A stretch of DNA of 64,000 nucleotides from positions 57,878 through 121,877 of the forward strand of contig LUCM01007795.1 in the NCBI GenBank assembly GCA_008360955.1. The letters run 5' to 3'. The notes below the pieces were generated by a model. The model did no database searches. It was not told the DNA's origin and worked only from the letters and a program-made list of their open reading frames with translations. The position numbers and the translations under genes are program-made. The first letter of the stretch is position 1. Each line of letters opens with the position of its first letter. Shown piece after piece: positions 22,870 through 34,610 of the stretch. This DNA is from Fasciolopsis buskii. Taxonomy: Eukaryota; Platyhelminthes; Trematoda; Plagiorchiida; Fasciolidae.

Positions 22870-24290
22870 AAACTCAGTGCCTGCCCGAAATGTGAAACCC
22901 TGTGGGCGAAAACTTGTGTCTAACCTCTGAGTTATTCGCAAAATTCTACCATCATACTCTAACAATACTACGAAGAAAACAGTGTTCAAACAGTGAAATT
23001 CTTGAAGCATGTTCTGCTCTTGACCACCATAGTTCTGAGCCGTAAAGCAGCACCGACCCCACCGTTGCTATGCTTACTCGTCCTTTGATCGAAAATCGGT
23101 TGATATATCGATCAAGTTCTTGAATGGTAATCGAACATTTTGTTTATGCGAAGACAGTTCATTCGGTACACGACCAACGCAAATAACTTAATCTATCCAT
23201 CTTATCGAATTCGTCCCCAACATGAACACATAATCAACTCCGAGCTGATCACGTACTAAGATGGCATTTTACACTACGGAATCGCAGTGGTCATAAAAAC
23301 CATACAAACCTGCAAGTGATAAAAAGAAATTTTGCAATGTTCTCAGGTCATCAACCAGTGACAATATCATTCCAGCGATCAAATTCAGAGAATTTCTGAT
23401 CAAATATCAATGCCACTATTTGCAAATGCGGATAGAACTATCTCCATAATGAAGAGGACAAATGAAAAGAAACTGTCATGAAGAACACCACTTCGCGTGC
23501 GGAATTCGGGTGATACGTTGCCATAACCGCGAACTCGGCTTCGGTTGTTCGCATACAGAGATTGGATGAGTAAAATGAATTCATGTGACACACCATTCCG
23601 TGAGTGGCCACACCAAACAACTGCAAGGTCGAATGAGTTGAATACTAGTTTCACATAAAAAAAACAACAGGAATCGTGGATTTAGGGAATACATGCCATT
23701 GTTCTAAGAAATGTCGCATAGTGAAGGTGTGATCAATACAAACCCGATCGGAACAGAAACCACCTTGATTCTCACGTTTACACATTTCGTTATTAGTATA
23801 TAATTGGCAGTGGATAATACCGGTGAGTAGTTTCGATGCAATGCTTACTAAATTAATTCCTGTATGGTTTTCACATAAGAACCTATTTTCATTTTGGAAA
23901 ATCGGCACAATTACCAATTTACCTAAGTCATTAGGAACCTCTTGTATTACGCATTTTATAAATTCCGGTGTAAACAGTTGGGTATCATCCTTGAAGAAGG
24001 ATGTCGACAATCCATCGGGTCCAACTATCATTTCCTTTGTGGGAATCTCTCCCCTTGAGAACGTCTTTTTCAGAGGAAGAACTGAAATTAATGTGCATTG
24101 GCTCATTTGTAGACATAACTGAGTTAGCCTGTGTCCGTGGGTCAACCAAACTGTTCTCTAAAATGATCTGCCCAACGCTCTATCCGACGTTGTTGAAAGT
24201 GAATCAGCATGCGGTAGGAATCTTTAATAACTTCGATTACTTTCGGCTTCCATGAACCACGTGGAATAACAAGGCGTTATCTCAACTGAG
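22870..24290 (-). mobile_element. RTE-clade LINE fragment B
   Basis: Minus-strand RTE remnant in the same orientation as fragment A. From 24290 downward: a worn linker matching RRIERWAxHFREQFG of the family (near 24180), EIPTKEMIVGPDGLSTSFFK, CENHTGINLVSIASKLLTG, RENQGGFCSDRVCIDHTF, SLYANNRSRVRGYGNVSPEF, then a worn C-terminal region with RSIVRV and NNSEVRHK near 22930-22980. The segment 23395-24005 is nearly identical to fragment A, including the abnormal GVLHDSFF where active copies have GVRQGCPL. The rest of B is only distantly similar to A. Stops and frameshifts show it is not functional. Confidence 0.87.
23395..24005. repeat. 611-bp near-identical block shared with 1198-1807 (copy 2)
   Basis: Partner of the block in fragment A, with the same three transitions (23912, 23945 and 23958 here) and one extra A near 23658. 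All three substitutions lie in the last 100 bases of the block, and the first 500 or so differ only by the indel. Confidence 0.93.
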
Positions 24291-27200
24291 TACGATTGAC
24301 GTGTCAAGTATCCTAAGGTTGCTTTCCTGCGCACGTCTGGTCGTCACAATTTTGTCGGTCATCGACCTCAAGCGGTTCCGCTTTTGTCCTTATGAATCTT
24401 GCAAACAGCTGAATTGCACCCCTTTTTACTGACTTTGATGTGCCCAAGTTTACTTGAAGCCAAATCTGCCCGTGTTAATCTTCTCTTCGTTGTCAGCCCC
24501 AGAAAAACACTTCATGTTCCCATCACCTACCGTATGGTGATCGAAAGTTGTATTAGCACTATGGTTTGTTTTGATATTGTGTTTGGCTTTGAATTTAATC
24601 GCTGAATTTTATTTTGCCAGGCCACTGCAATGGTTTACGTGACCCGGGGAGATGCACCCAAGTCAACTTTGTTTCAGTGCTGCTCGGAGAAATAATATGA
24701 TGCAGTGGAAATAAAAGTATACAATCTTAATGTCTCAATCTGGTTCTAATGAGCCCATCACTTAGCAGCACACCTGCGTGGGGTACAACCTGATACGTAA
24801 ACGTGACAAACGATACCGAGGTCAACGTTATACAAATCATACTATTGTATATTGAAGTGCAATAGCACATAGATCTGTCAACAGCCTTCGTATGCCTCAG
24901 TATAGTCAGGAGTGAGTGTCTCAAACCTTGAGGTGACTACTCGTCCTGAACTCCCTTTCACATGTTCCTGTGTGACCGGCTTCTCAAATAACTCCTGCTC
25001 ACGAATTCCTGCACACTACCTTCTCGTGAGGGAGGAGCTTTTCACGAAAGTACGAGGAACAAGGCGAACGCCTCGCTGGCTGCACTGGGTTGACCGACCC
25101 ATGTTAACCATTGTTGGAGTGATGGTTAAACCCTGAGTCCAAATCAACCACAGGCGGCGCTCGCCACATCTGGCACTATGCTCAAGAAGGGACCTCCTGG
25201 GAGTCCATGATCTTCAGCTCCATATGAAAGGCGTATGAACTAAGCAATCAGCCGCCCATCCTTAGTGGGTCGCCTGACCTTCAGATTATCTTACTCCCCA
25301 GTGAATCAGATCTTGCGGTCGAAGGCTAGGGGTGGGGTCTCCTAGGTCGACCCTCTACTTCGGTATGAGCAACCAGGTAGTGTCCAGCCGATAGATGATT
25401 CATGGATTCCGATAGATCACCGCTGCCGAGAAGCTGAAGGATGGAAGGACTATCGTGGGTAGTGAACACCGCACAGTTTCTTTTTCTTTCCTCTGTTCTT
25501 TCCAATATTGCTGGCCTTTTCCAAATGGCGTAGAATCTCTATTGATTTGTGAAAAGTAATAATACAACAGTAGTAGTAGTAATATTAGTAGTAGACGACC
25601 GTAAGTGGAACACTTCAACCAGTGGACTAGCTGAACGATTTGCTGCACTCTGTCACACGATCTGAAATCTGTTTCCGATCAGCGATGCCACGGTAGCTGA
25701 CCCAAAGTAATCAACTCTCACTGATAGATGAGTTTTCTACAGGTGGCCTAAGGAGGATGACGGTTTCGAATATTGAATACAGAGTTTGAACACCCAATAA
25801 GTCTTAGCAATAGGGAATTATATGACAAATTACTAGCTGTACTGTAAAACCACTTCCGAAAGACTGAGGGAGTGCTTCCATGGCTACTCCATGGAGAGTT
25901 GAATATTGATCTCGAATGATGAATAATTCCGGTCGCTTAATACTTCATTGAAAAAACTCAAATTTGAGCATTAGTTCGCCGAAACAGGGAAAAATGTACG
26001 CCGCAAAACTATGGGTGGGTTTTCGTCGGTTATTAGAAGAGGAGAATCCTTGGATTTTTTAAAATTTCTGCTCTTATCTGTTGCGCGTAATTTACCTATA
26101 GTTTATCACTTTGCCAAGACAGGCTACCATCAAGTTGACAGCTGGACAAGATGAGATAGTATGTAACTATTTAGGATTAATGGTGCGCTTATACTAATCG
26201 AATTCGATCAAAAATGGCAAGATTTCTACATTGCGATTTTTTCCAACCCTTGGTGTACTCCTTTTTCCACCAGAATAATTAGGGAAGATAGGATAGGCAA
26301 AGAAACGAAACACAAGTTTGAGAAAAAACGTGGATTCCACTTATTCCTCAAAACATTTATAAGGAAGGAATTAACACGAGTGAAAAAGGAAAATAATTTT
26401 ATAAACATTGTTCTTTTTCGTGTCCTCGTGGACTGGAAGAGATGGAATGATCGCATTTGAAAAGATGACCCGCGGGGATCTAGTTGGGCATTTGTCACTT
26501 TCAAAATGGGGATAGGTTCGATTTCTAAATCTTGCGGTCTATTTAGGGGCAGTTGGAAATTCGTTGTCATCCGGCCGGTTACCGTATCTGTCTTATTGAA
26601 ATCTCTTACGATTCTAAGCCAATCAAAGTCTCAGGATTACGATTGCAAGTTCCCCGTGCTCTCTTGCAGTAAGTTCTAGTGGTTATGGGGCGCGTTCCTT
26701 CCATTACACTCACACACCGTGTATTTAATAAGGAAATGATTACCAGAGGTAAGCAAGCTTATTGTCATGAAGAAAGTGAAATATGTGTATGTATGAGAAA
26801 AAACTATATACTTCCTCAGTTATTAATTGCTTCACTGATTCATAAATGAAGCCAATACCAAAGCCTACCATCAGTGATTCTAATCACTTTATGGTGTCAA
26901 CCGTCTAATTGAATGTATTTACTAATCAGTAATGTTGTTGTCGCTCCCTTCACGGCCTTCGATTGATAACGGAAATCGAAGTAATGATGTTATGTCTAAC
27001 AGAGTTAACGACTCAAGAGAGGCACGTTACATCACTTTATGAATAAGTTTGCATGAAAGTATCCTCATCGGGGCTGAGCAGTGGATTAAAAAAACTATTC
27101 CCAATGAATGAATGTCCGTGATAAAAATTGCTCCTTGTCCCACCTTAGTTATACCGTTTCCTATGTGATTTCAGAATATTGTCGTATGTATGGTAAACTA

Positions 27201-27889
27201 CTTCGAAATGTCATGTGATTGGCAAATTAGATGTCGTCCAAAGGGGAGTGAAAAGAAAAGCTCACTTGAGAGCACAGTACTGCAAATTGCTCCAATGATA
27301 TATGCATTAAGCTAGCACAAGAGCAAGCAGGGTGCAAGTGTACCAATCTTACGAACAGCAAGTTTGTGTGAATGATATAATATGAATAGCACAGTGTTGT
27401 TGGAAGATGCAATACGCTGTTTTATTAACATTGTATTATTCACAATGAAGACCAATACATGGATCATCGATTTTTTGATACATTCCTTAGGTTATTCAAA
27501 AAATTTGTGCTTTGACCAAAATCGGGGTTTTTCGCACATATCGGCATTGGTTTGACAAAATGCAGCTGGGGTCCCACTAATTATCATGTGAACGAATCGT
27601 TTATATTTTCGCTGCTACGTTTTTGAATATCTCGTTCTTGTCGTGAATTTCACCAAAAGGATCGGAAGCATTAGATTTTTGTAGCTCTTTAGGCAAATTT
27701 GTGGCAACACAATCGACTGGTTCTCGTGAAAACTGCCTACTTCGAGAATCCCCCTTGTAATTGTTGCAACTGCAATTTCGAACTTGTTTTCTGTTAATCA
27801 CTAACGTATTGCTTTCCCAGGTAGATACTTCTATCATCAGATTGCCAAAATCGCCGATTTCCTATGTCGTTCTGATGCCCAATTCTTTC
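24291..27889. other. No recognisable gene; GC-richer stretch at 24900-25420
   Basis: The segment 24900-25420 is visibly richer in G and C than its surroundings (for example GGCGGCGCTCGCCACATCTG near 25152) and may be an unclassified repeat, but no second copy was found in the window. The frame at 26226-26570 minus (114 codons) has no motif. The rest is unremarkable. Confidence 0.4.
25569..25596. repeat. (GTA)n short microsatellite, imperfect
   Basis: AGTAGTAGTAGTAATATTAG followed by TAGTAG. Confidence 0.85.
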
Positions 27890-28075
27890 ATCTTTTATCT
27901 TTTACTTCCTTTGTTAGTGAAACAACAATATGCATCATTTTTCAGGAAGAGGCCCGCTGCCAAAAGGGGGCTGTCAAGTGAGGAAGTTGACCGGCGATGG
28001 GAGGATTCTAGCTCGCGACATTCACGTACAAACTTCACAACCTTATCCGCTTAGCCACCGCCGACCATGTCTATC
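27890..28075 (-). mobile_element. SINE-A copy 5
   Basis: A nearly full-length minus copy. Tail complement TTTTATCTTTTACTTCCTTT (27894-27913), ATGCATCATTTTTCAGGAAG, central GGGGCTGTCAAGTGAGGAAG, B box complement GGGAGGATTCTAGCTCGCG (27999-28017, one change) and A-box side CTTATCCGCTTAGCCACCGC (28045-28064). Confidence 0.88.
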
Positions 28076-29815
28076 TGAGTTCGCGTGTATATATACATGT
28101 ATATTAAGTGTCCAAACATGCCGACTACCTGATCAAATTTGCACAACACAATTGATTGCCTATTACGAAGAACTGAAGTCATGTAAAGATCCCTATCACA
28201 TAAAATTATTGATAAACCAAAAAAATTTTCTTCCAGTAACCCAGCTTGGATTTTTCTCCAGATCGATCATTTTAACCTTCATTTGCTTGGGCTCTAACAG
28301 TGTCAGGACGACTAAGTAATAGCCATGTGTCTGTTCATCTCCGGGAGCATAAAGTGATTACTCAGAACACTTTATAATTATTTCGATAGAAAATTGATTT
28401 ATTATCTTTGTTTTTACAATTAAGATAAACTAAGACTCGTTATTCAGCATTAGATTTTATTATTATTTTTACTGCTGCGTAATATTTCAGGAATGAAATA
28501 ATTTAATTAAAAGGAGCTTGTGGCCAAACAAAAATACACACTTTTCTCACACTAAGAGTGTTTCTTGATTTTCACGTAACAGAATGTTTTTCTCGCTAAA
28601 CTTACATGTCTGCTAACTGATTATTTCTATGGGTTACTAATGGAATTTTACTTACCATAATGTGGTTGTTATTATCATGAAGAGGATTTAAAACGGAAAG
28701 AGAATTTAAATCAAACACCCCATGGGTCCAAACGGATGAGGTAGTCGATGATTATTCATCGATATAGGTAGGGGTTAAATTTTGATTCGCAGTCCTTTGT
28801 TCTGCACTTCCTTCCAGCATAACCCATATAAGATTGGGAATCTGTCTAATGCGAAGACAATCCTTCCCGGGAGGCACTTCGCAAAGGTACACTGTGATCT
28901 ATCAATAGATCAGTTCTACGACATTTAGATAAGGACAGACGTTAAACAGTTCTGAGAAACAGCGCGATCGATATATTTGTTAATTTGTCGATGTTTCGCT
29001 CATCAGCGATAAACTTCCTCAAGATTGGTTAGCACAAAGCAGTTTCACATGACGCATTGTACATCACGCATGCGTTCTCGGAACTCGCCTGTCCAACCCG
29101 TGGTTGCGCACTCCTTCATTGGGTTGTCACTAGCATCTTACATGAATCCATAGGAGAGTGAGTGGTTGATACTTCCACTTAGGAATTACACAACGACTGG
29201 TCGATGGTAGTCCAAAACGGACGGGGAATTTCTTGATTTTATATACACCGGTTGCTTTAGTGAATATTAACGATAAGCTGTGGAGTTCGATTGGTGAAAT
29301 CAAAGCCGAGCAAACAACGCATCCTCGTGCAACCAGTGTTTTCGCCCCGGGCGCTAACATGACCTCTTTCGCTTTCTCGATTTCATACGCCGTTTCTGCT
29401 CCGTCAATTCGTTTCCTCCTCTATTTTCCTAAACCTGAATTTTCTAACCCCATGTTTCTCTCCTGACTAATACCACATGTCGCGCGGCTCATTTCATTTC
29501 GATATTATCTAGGTTAGAAGACCTGTATTTTACACGAATTTTTCCTCGCTGATTCCAACAAAATCAAAGTTATTGTCATTTCCCCCAAGTTTGTGGTTAG
29601 GTGCTAAATGGCCCGTCGATCCTTCATGTAGTCTCAATAGACAAAGATAATCAGTCTTGTTATTTGGGTAGTCAAAATGATTGTCCCACACATGAAAATG
29701 TGGGCCACGATTAAAAAGAGAGATTGAAAAAGTTTCAAAATTGCTCCAAAACGAAGAGCACCAAACCCAGCATTAAGTTTGATTTTTTATTGTTTTTCAT
29801 CGCCATTGAGCAGAC
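28076..29815. other. No recognisable gene
   Basis: AT-rich at 28380-28660. A donor-like sequence on the minus strand (CACATTATG|GTAAGT, near 28648) follows about 30 open codons, but there is no clear acceptor, so it is not called. Confidence 0.35.
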
Positions 29816-29819
29816 GGAT

Positions 29820-29960
29820 AAAGTTGCGACGTTTGGGCATGAAAGTCGAGCGTTCAACTTCTCCTACCGCCAGTCAACTTCCCCACTTGGCAGATATCTG
29901 TTGACAGCCACCCCATCTGATGTACACTTTCGTTTCACTGATAAAGAAAGTGTGACGTGA
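29820..29960 (+). mobile_element. SINE-A copy 6
   Basis: Plus copy with a worn head (GACGTTTGGGCATGAAAGTC, no usable B box), the conserved centre GTCAACTTCCCCACTTGGCA (29873-29892), a shortened GC-rich segment and tail CTGATGTACACTTTCGTTTC. Confidence 0.8.
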
Positions 29961-31113
29961 AAAGTGAAGAAAAGATTAACAGTTAATTCTAATGAACTCA
30001 TCATGTTCATCAAAGACAGCGCCACACCCGTATAAGGCAATACATAGGGAAATCTCGAGTTGAGCTTAGTTCACTTGAAAGAAGTAGGTAAGTTGGATCT
30101 TGGGAAACGAATACTAAATTTGGGATAGGCTTACAAAATTATCAGTGGATTCCGATGTGCCGGGTAATGTTTAGTCCGTTCAGGAATCTTTCATCCAAAA
30201 GTCGATTGGCGTTTCGAATAATCATAGCTTTAGCCATCAGATACAAATTAGCCCAACTGATAAACCAGTATTTCAAAATCAAACTTTAGGGTTAACCATC
30301 TGTTCGAGCTTTCGGTGACCCTAGTCCCATAATTTCTGCTGATTGGAGCATTGGACTACTGACCGGAGGGTACTCGCGAAAGTGACAGAGCCTTGCGGCA
30401 TTTGTAAGTGTAGGGGGAAAATGCCGTCTGTGAGATTCCCAATTCTAATAATTAAATTTCAATTCTTGAAGATGATTTTGGAAGCACCCCATGATTTTGA
30501 ACAAACATATTTTTCACAGATACCGGTAAGGCAAACAAGTTTCGAGGGATAAATTCACAAACGCCTTGGCAATTATCCCAATTAAGGTCTCAAATTACTA
30601 CGAAAACTGTCAGGCTACTTGGTTTTGCAGATCTCTTAAAATAGCAAGATCAAGTGATCACTAGTGAGGCTTCAATTATCCTGAGAAATATTTCCGATAG
30701 TAAATGTTATTGACTTCCGATTAAGTCAAATGAATTGAACGTCTTATGCATCCAAACAGGAACGGATATTCATCTCTTATAAAGAGTGTTAATCGGATAA
30801 GAAACAGCGAAATTTATCTCATTAGGGAGGTAGAGAAGCCGACCAAATGGATTCGTCCGATTTTTCTCTTCCACCCCGAAAAATGGTATTTTTCACTTGA
30901 AAAATTTGCACTCGGAACCAGTAGTACAAATCCCCAAATGCACTCTACCCCATTTTCTCACCTCTATGGTCAAACGGATCGCACGAATTTACTGTTCGGT
31001 TTTACAAAATTTTGGGTAGCTCGTTCCCCAGTCGCACCACGCACATGACATGCGACTAAAGAAATGCCGGAATAAAAACTGAAATTTCTTTCCGTTCGCT
31101 ATTCCTCTCTCTC

Positions 31114-31130
31114 GATATATATATATATAT
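31114..31130. repeat. (TA)n short microsatellite
   Basis: Eight AT/TA units preceded by a CTCTCTCTCG stretch. Confidence 0.9.
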
Positions 31131-31469
31131 CCAGGTTAATAAAGCTTTTACAAATGAGATTTACTTTTCATTTCATTGTGCTATCCCAGTCATATACATG
31201 GCTAAGTAGTCTCCATAAGTAAAATCTACTGACATCCAATCGCCACAGTGTAATCAAGTTTGGCGTTTTAGACTCCTTGTTAATTATTGGCCTCCATTGT
31301 TATTTGAAACATTCACAAATGATAGTTAATTTCAAATGGCAGTTGCTCAAGCGGTCCTCCTCAGCGCCTGATAGCAGTGTACCGGTCCCCAGTAAAGTTC
31401 ACGGACTCGGACGCATGCATTGTGTATTCCATCGGATTGACTTATATTTAATCTACGGTCAACGGCAAT

Positions 31470-31645
31470 TTACTATCTCCCGGTTCCTTACCACACCTGG
31501 CCTATTGGGACTTCATACGGTTCTCTACAACTTCAAGTTTGAGAGTTACGGTTGTCCCCCACCCTGTCGTATGATGGGCGATAGGAGTTATGGCCTTATG
31601 CCCACCGGCATCTGTGGAGAATGTGCTTTGCCTATTCAGATTACT
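31470..31645 (+). repeat. Possible interspersed repeat R3, copy 1
   Basis: CGGTTCCTTACCACACCTGG, CCTATTGGGACTTCATACGG and AACTTCAAGTTTGAGAGTTA parallel in order CGGCTCTTTACCAAACCTGA, CCTATTATGACCTGATTTGG and ATTTCAGGTTTCAGGACCAT at 58660-58740, followed in both by a C-rich then GGCG-containing stretch. Similarity is moderate and judged by eye, so this pairing is tentative. Confidence 0.35.
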
Positions 31646-32147
31646 ACTACCATTCACCACCTTCCATTGGGTTTCGAGGACCTCAGACTATCCTATCTCC
31701 CTAACAGACCGTGGTCAAACATTCCGGGTGGGGGACAATATGTTGCCGCTCTGAGTGAGTTTGGGCAACCGGCATGAATGTAACTCACTAACCATCCATG
31801 GAACCCGACGAATAGTTAGCAGCGTTGAACTGACGATAATGTTTCTTTAACTTCCCTTTTCCATTGTCATCGTTTTCTTCTGCAGTTATAGTCCCAACCA
31901 AACGCGATCTGCAGGTAGAGTTGTGCATGCGTATGTACACATGTCTAATCTGTGAACCTCAGCGAGATTGCAAATTACACGCACCTATAAGCACCTTAGT
32001 CCAACATGTGCCTCAGGATCTAGTCAATTTACATTGAGTTTGAAACCCATTCTAGGTCTTCAAACGGAAAACACAAATGTGCCTGGTGATTTTCTTACGT
32101 TTATTCAAATCCTATTGCAGGCAGATGCGAGATGGAGGACATGTGGA

Positions 32148-32341
32148 CTAATTCAAGAGATTTCTCATTTGATGTTTAATAGGGGGATTGTGCAAACACC
32201 TTAGGGGTAACAGGGATGGATGAGCGAAGATACAAACTGATTTCTTTCTAATCCCAATGCACAGTTTCGGCACCGGCTTCGATGTGCCTGACACGCTGAT
32301 ATTTCCTTGCTTCAGGCGTGACTGTTTATTTCTGAGTGTCT
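32148..32341 (-). CDS. Candidate second exon of the 33-kb minus-strand gene
   Basis: Read on the minus strand, the sequence ATATGGATGTGATGACAG ends at 32342 as an AG acceptor with a weak pyrimidine tract. The previous exon ends in phase 1, and joining its final G to AG here keeps an open frame for 64 codons to a stop at 32148. It begins ETLRNKQSRLKQGNISVSGT and continues basic and Pro/Lys-rich (KPVPKLCIGIRKKSVC). The intron would be about 128 bases. The phase match has a one in three chance of being accidental and the acceptor is not strong, so the join is tentative. No domain is recognised. Confidence 0.33.
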
Positions 32342-32469
32342 CTGTCATCACATCCATATGATATCAGAGAAACAATAGGATAAAGAGTCAGGTTAAGTTG
32401 CGAGATATTATCTAGTCCAAAATATTTTGTTCGTAGTGGTTGGCTGTTAAGTACTGGTGATACACTTAC

Positions 32470-33844
32470 CAATATGCCTGTGATGACGCACGGCCGTAAT
32501 CGTCCCCAATCTGGCATCATTCCATGTCTTCCATTTGTCCTCAACTAGTCCTGATGCGGTTTGAATTGGATGTTTCAAATGATCCGCTTCGAACTGGTCA
32601 AAATCCCACCACTGACGCATATGTCGATCGTGTAGACGAAACAAGTAGTTCGGTGTACGAGCACGCCGTTCGGATTTACCCTCATTCGCAGCTGTCCACG
32701 AGGAATCACGTGATTCCGGTCCAATTTGCCGAGGAATGACTGACTTTGTGTTCACGTGATATGCTTCCGTGAAAATTGTTAATGAGCACAAAATATAGAA
32801 AAGAGTAGCGACTGAGGGAATAACCCGACGATTCTGTGACAAGTTGATTCGTGTGTGGTGCTTTTGTTTGGCCACAGTTCTGTGTTGCCTGCACCATATT
32901 GACTGCAATTTGCTTAGCACACCACTCCGATGTGAGGTTGAACTACCTGCTCCAGCTGTAATTTCGGTAAACCGACCCGGTACTGCTTTGCTTGACCCGT
33001 AACTGTTTGAAGTAATGGAACTCTTTGGACGAGTGGTTTCGATGTCCCATTTTTTTTCTGAACCTCTTCCAAATAGTGCGGAGACTTGGTACCCACAAGA
33101 GGAATGTTCGCTGCGATTCGGTTCCTCTAACAGAACTACATTTGACGTTTCGTTGCTGGGCTCACACCACTCATAAATAAGAATGAAAATTAAGCGAGCA
33201 CCGTTATACACTTCAGGTGTCGGTTTAGCGATTGCCCACTGATTTGTCCGGGTCACGTGCGCTGCTTCATTTAAGGCAGGGGGTTGTGGAACAGTAGCAT
33301 TGACAGTGGCATCAGCAACGGCCTTAGTAACACCGATAGCCGACTGCCACACTCGGCGCCGACAGGTAGACGTCACCGGACCCAATTCGATAAAATCTGA
33401 AATTGGATCCTTGGTCTTGTTACGAAAATCATATTGACTGTACTCCGAACCATCATAGCCAAAATACTGGTTGTCGCCGTATGTCGATTGAAGAATGAAG
33501 GTCACCAAAGGTGGCGTCAAACTCAGTCTCAAGCCATGCGAAGTATTGCATGTTAATAATTGTTCTAGTAGTTGCATGATTGTTGGTTCAAGCAGCTGAT
33601 TGAAGTCGCCATCACTAACCCATAGGTGACTGTCATCATCCTCGTTGTTCTCGTTTTTGTTCTTGTTCTTGTTCTTGTTGTTGCCTCTGTTGCCTTTGTT
33701 GTTGTTATTCCGACTGGTGCCGGTTTTGCTTTTGTCAGAACTGTTACACGATGGCGCCAGCCTCATGTCGCCAAATTTACTATACCCGGCGCCGATTGAC
33801 TTGGCAATGATAAAGGAAATACTGACGGTAGACAATCCAGACAT
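32470..33844 (-). CDS. Large coding exon of an unrecognised protein
   Basis: The longest open frame in the window: 458 codons from an ATG at 33844 to a canonical splice donor (ATTG|GTAAGT, exon end 32470). Ignoring the donor it would stop at 32447 after seven more codons. About 18 further codons are open upstream of the ATG, so an upstream exon is possible. The protein starts SGLSTVSISFIIAKSIGAG (weakly hydrophobic), has an Asn/Lys-rich low-complexity run at residues 45-67 followed by an acidic NEDDD, a neutral region with potential N-glycosylation sites (NKT at 142, NAT at 182, NET at 231), a short hydrophobic patch ARLIFILIYEW (216-226), a basic segment KQKHHTRINLSQNRR (326-340), and one clear membrane-type helix VIPSVATLFYILCSLTIFTE (341-360). 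The C-terminal part is Trp/His/Arg-rich (RHMRQWWDFDQFEADHLKHP). This suggests a membrane or secreted protein, but no family is recognised. It does not resemble the LINE or Penelope proteins nearby. Confidence 0.6.
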
Positions 33845-33859
33845 GAATTTGACTGAAGT

Positions 33860-34610
33860 TTGCCTGAGTGTACAGTCCTCAGCAAACCATGCATACTTTC
33901 ATTTGTTGTACGTCTGTCCGTCTGTCGCTGAACAGCTTTTAGTTGCTCGTGCGTCTGCAACGGAGCGCGCACGCGTGCATGCCTTCGAGTGAGTGAATTA
34001 GTGTTTCGTGCCTTAGGCAAATGTAAGCTTGAACACGCACGTACACGGTCATGCACATGCACACGCACACGGACGGTGCGTTTCCCAAAGTCCAGAACTA
34101 GACGCCAACACCCGTGGTCAACGTCGCCAAAGCCGATATCGTTTGGTGCTCTTGCTACTTCGTCACCCCCATCTTGATTGGCTCTAAGTAAGTTGCAATC
34201 ACCCACCATCTTATTCTCGACAGAAGGGTAATATGGCATTTGGCTCCCTTCTGCCATGGACACATGCGTGCACGCAATCGCACGTATCCCTTTTGAAGCA
34301 AAAAAAGATGCTTGGTAGCAGTCCGAGTAGTTCGTGGCTGGCATTTGCGCGGACAGGCCGTGACATTCCGAATTGGTTGTGATTGGTTGACGATAGGTGT
34401 CCGATCAAAAGCTTGGATGCTCCACCCGCATTTTGTTAACTGCGTGCCAATTGTCGCAGCCGATAGATGGAGGAAGACAGGGGATGAAATGAAAGCGCAG
34501 GCAGACCGAATGATTGCACGTCGTCCCACTGTGTCAGCCTCCAAAAGCGAGAGAGAGCGAAAGTGAATGACTTTTGAATTGAGACATTTCCAGTGAATAT
34601 ATAGAGACAA
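33860..34610. promoter_or_regulatory. CpG- and CA-rich region upstream of the 33-kb gene
   Basis: Directly upstream (for the minus strand) of the large exon is a stretch with many CpG and CA/CG dinucleotides (GCGCGCACGCGTGCATGC near 33964; CA-rich at 34030-34080). All frames are unusually open here (193 codons at 33763-34344 and 151 codons at 34155-34610, both minus), which is a compositional effect of the low AT content. The position suggests 5' UTR and promoter, possibly including a further exon. No TATA element or start was fixed. Confidence 0.3.

Larger units (their letters stand above)
29961..32147. other. No confident gene
   Basis: A tiny exon-like piece (30472-30525 plus, MILEAPHDFEQTYFSQIP, followed by GTAAGG) and a 166-codon frame (31277-31777 plus) were examined. 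The latter overlaps a repeat-like stretch listed separately and has no domain. Neither is supported. Confidence 0.35.

Noticed and set aside
31277..31777. 166-codon plus frame with Pro/Cys-rich stretches
   Set aside because: No splice signals at sensible places and no domain. Part of it resembles sequence near 58.7 kb, suggesting a repeat.
33763..34610. Two long minus frames (193 and 151 codons) upstream of the large exon
   Set aside because: They overlap each other and the large exon in different frames. The local GC- and CpG-rich composition explains the lack of stops. No motif supports them.
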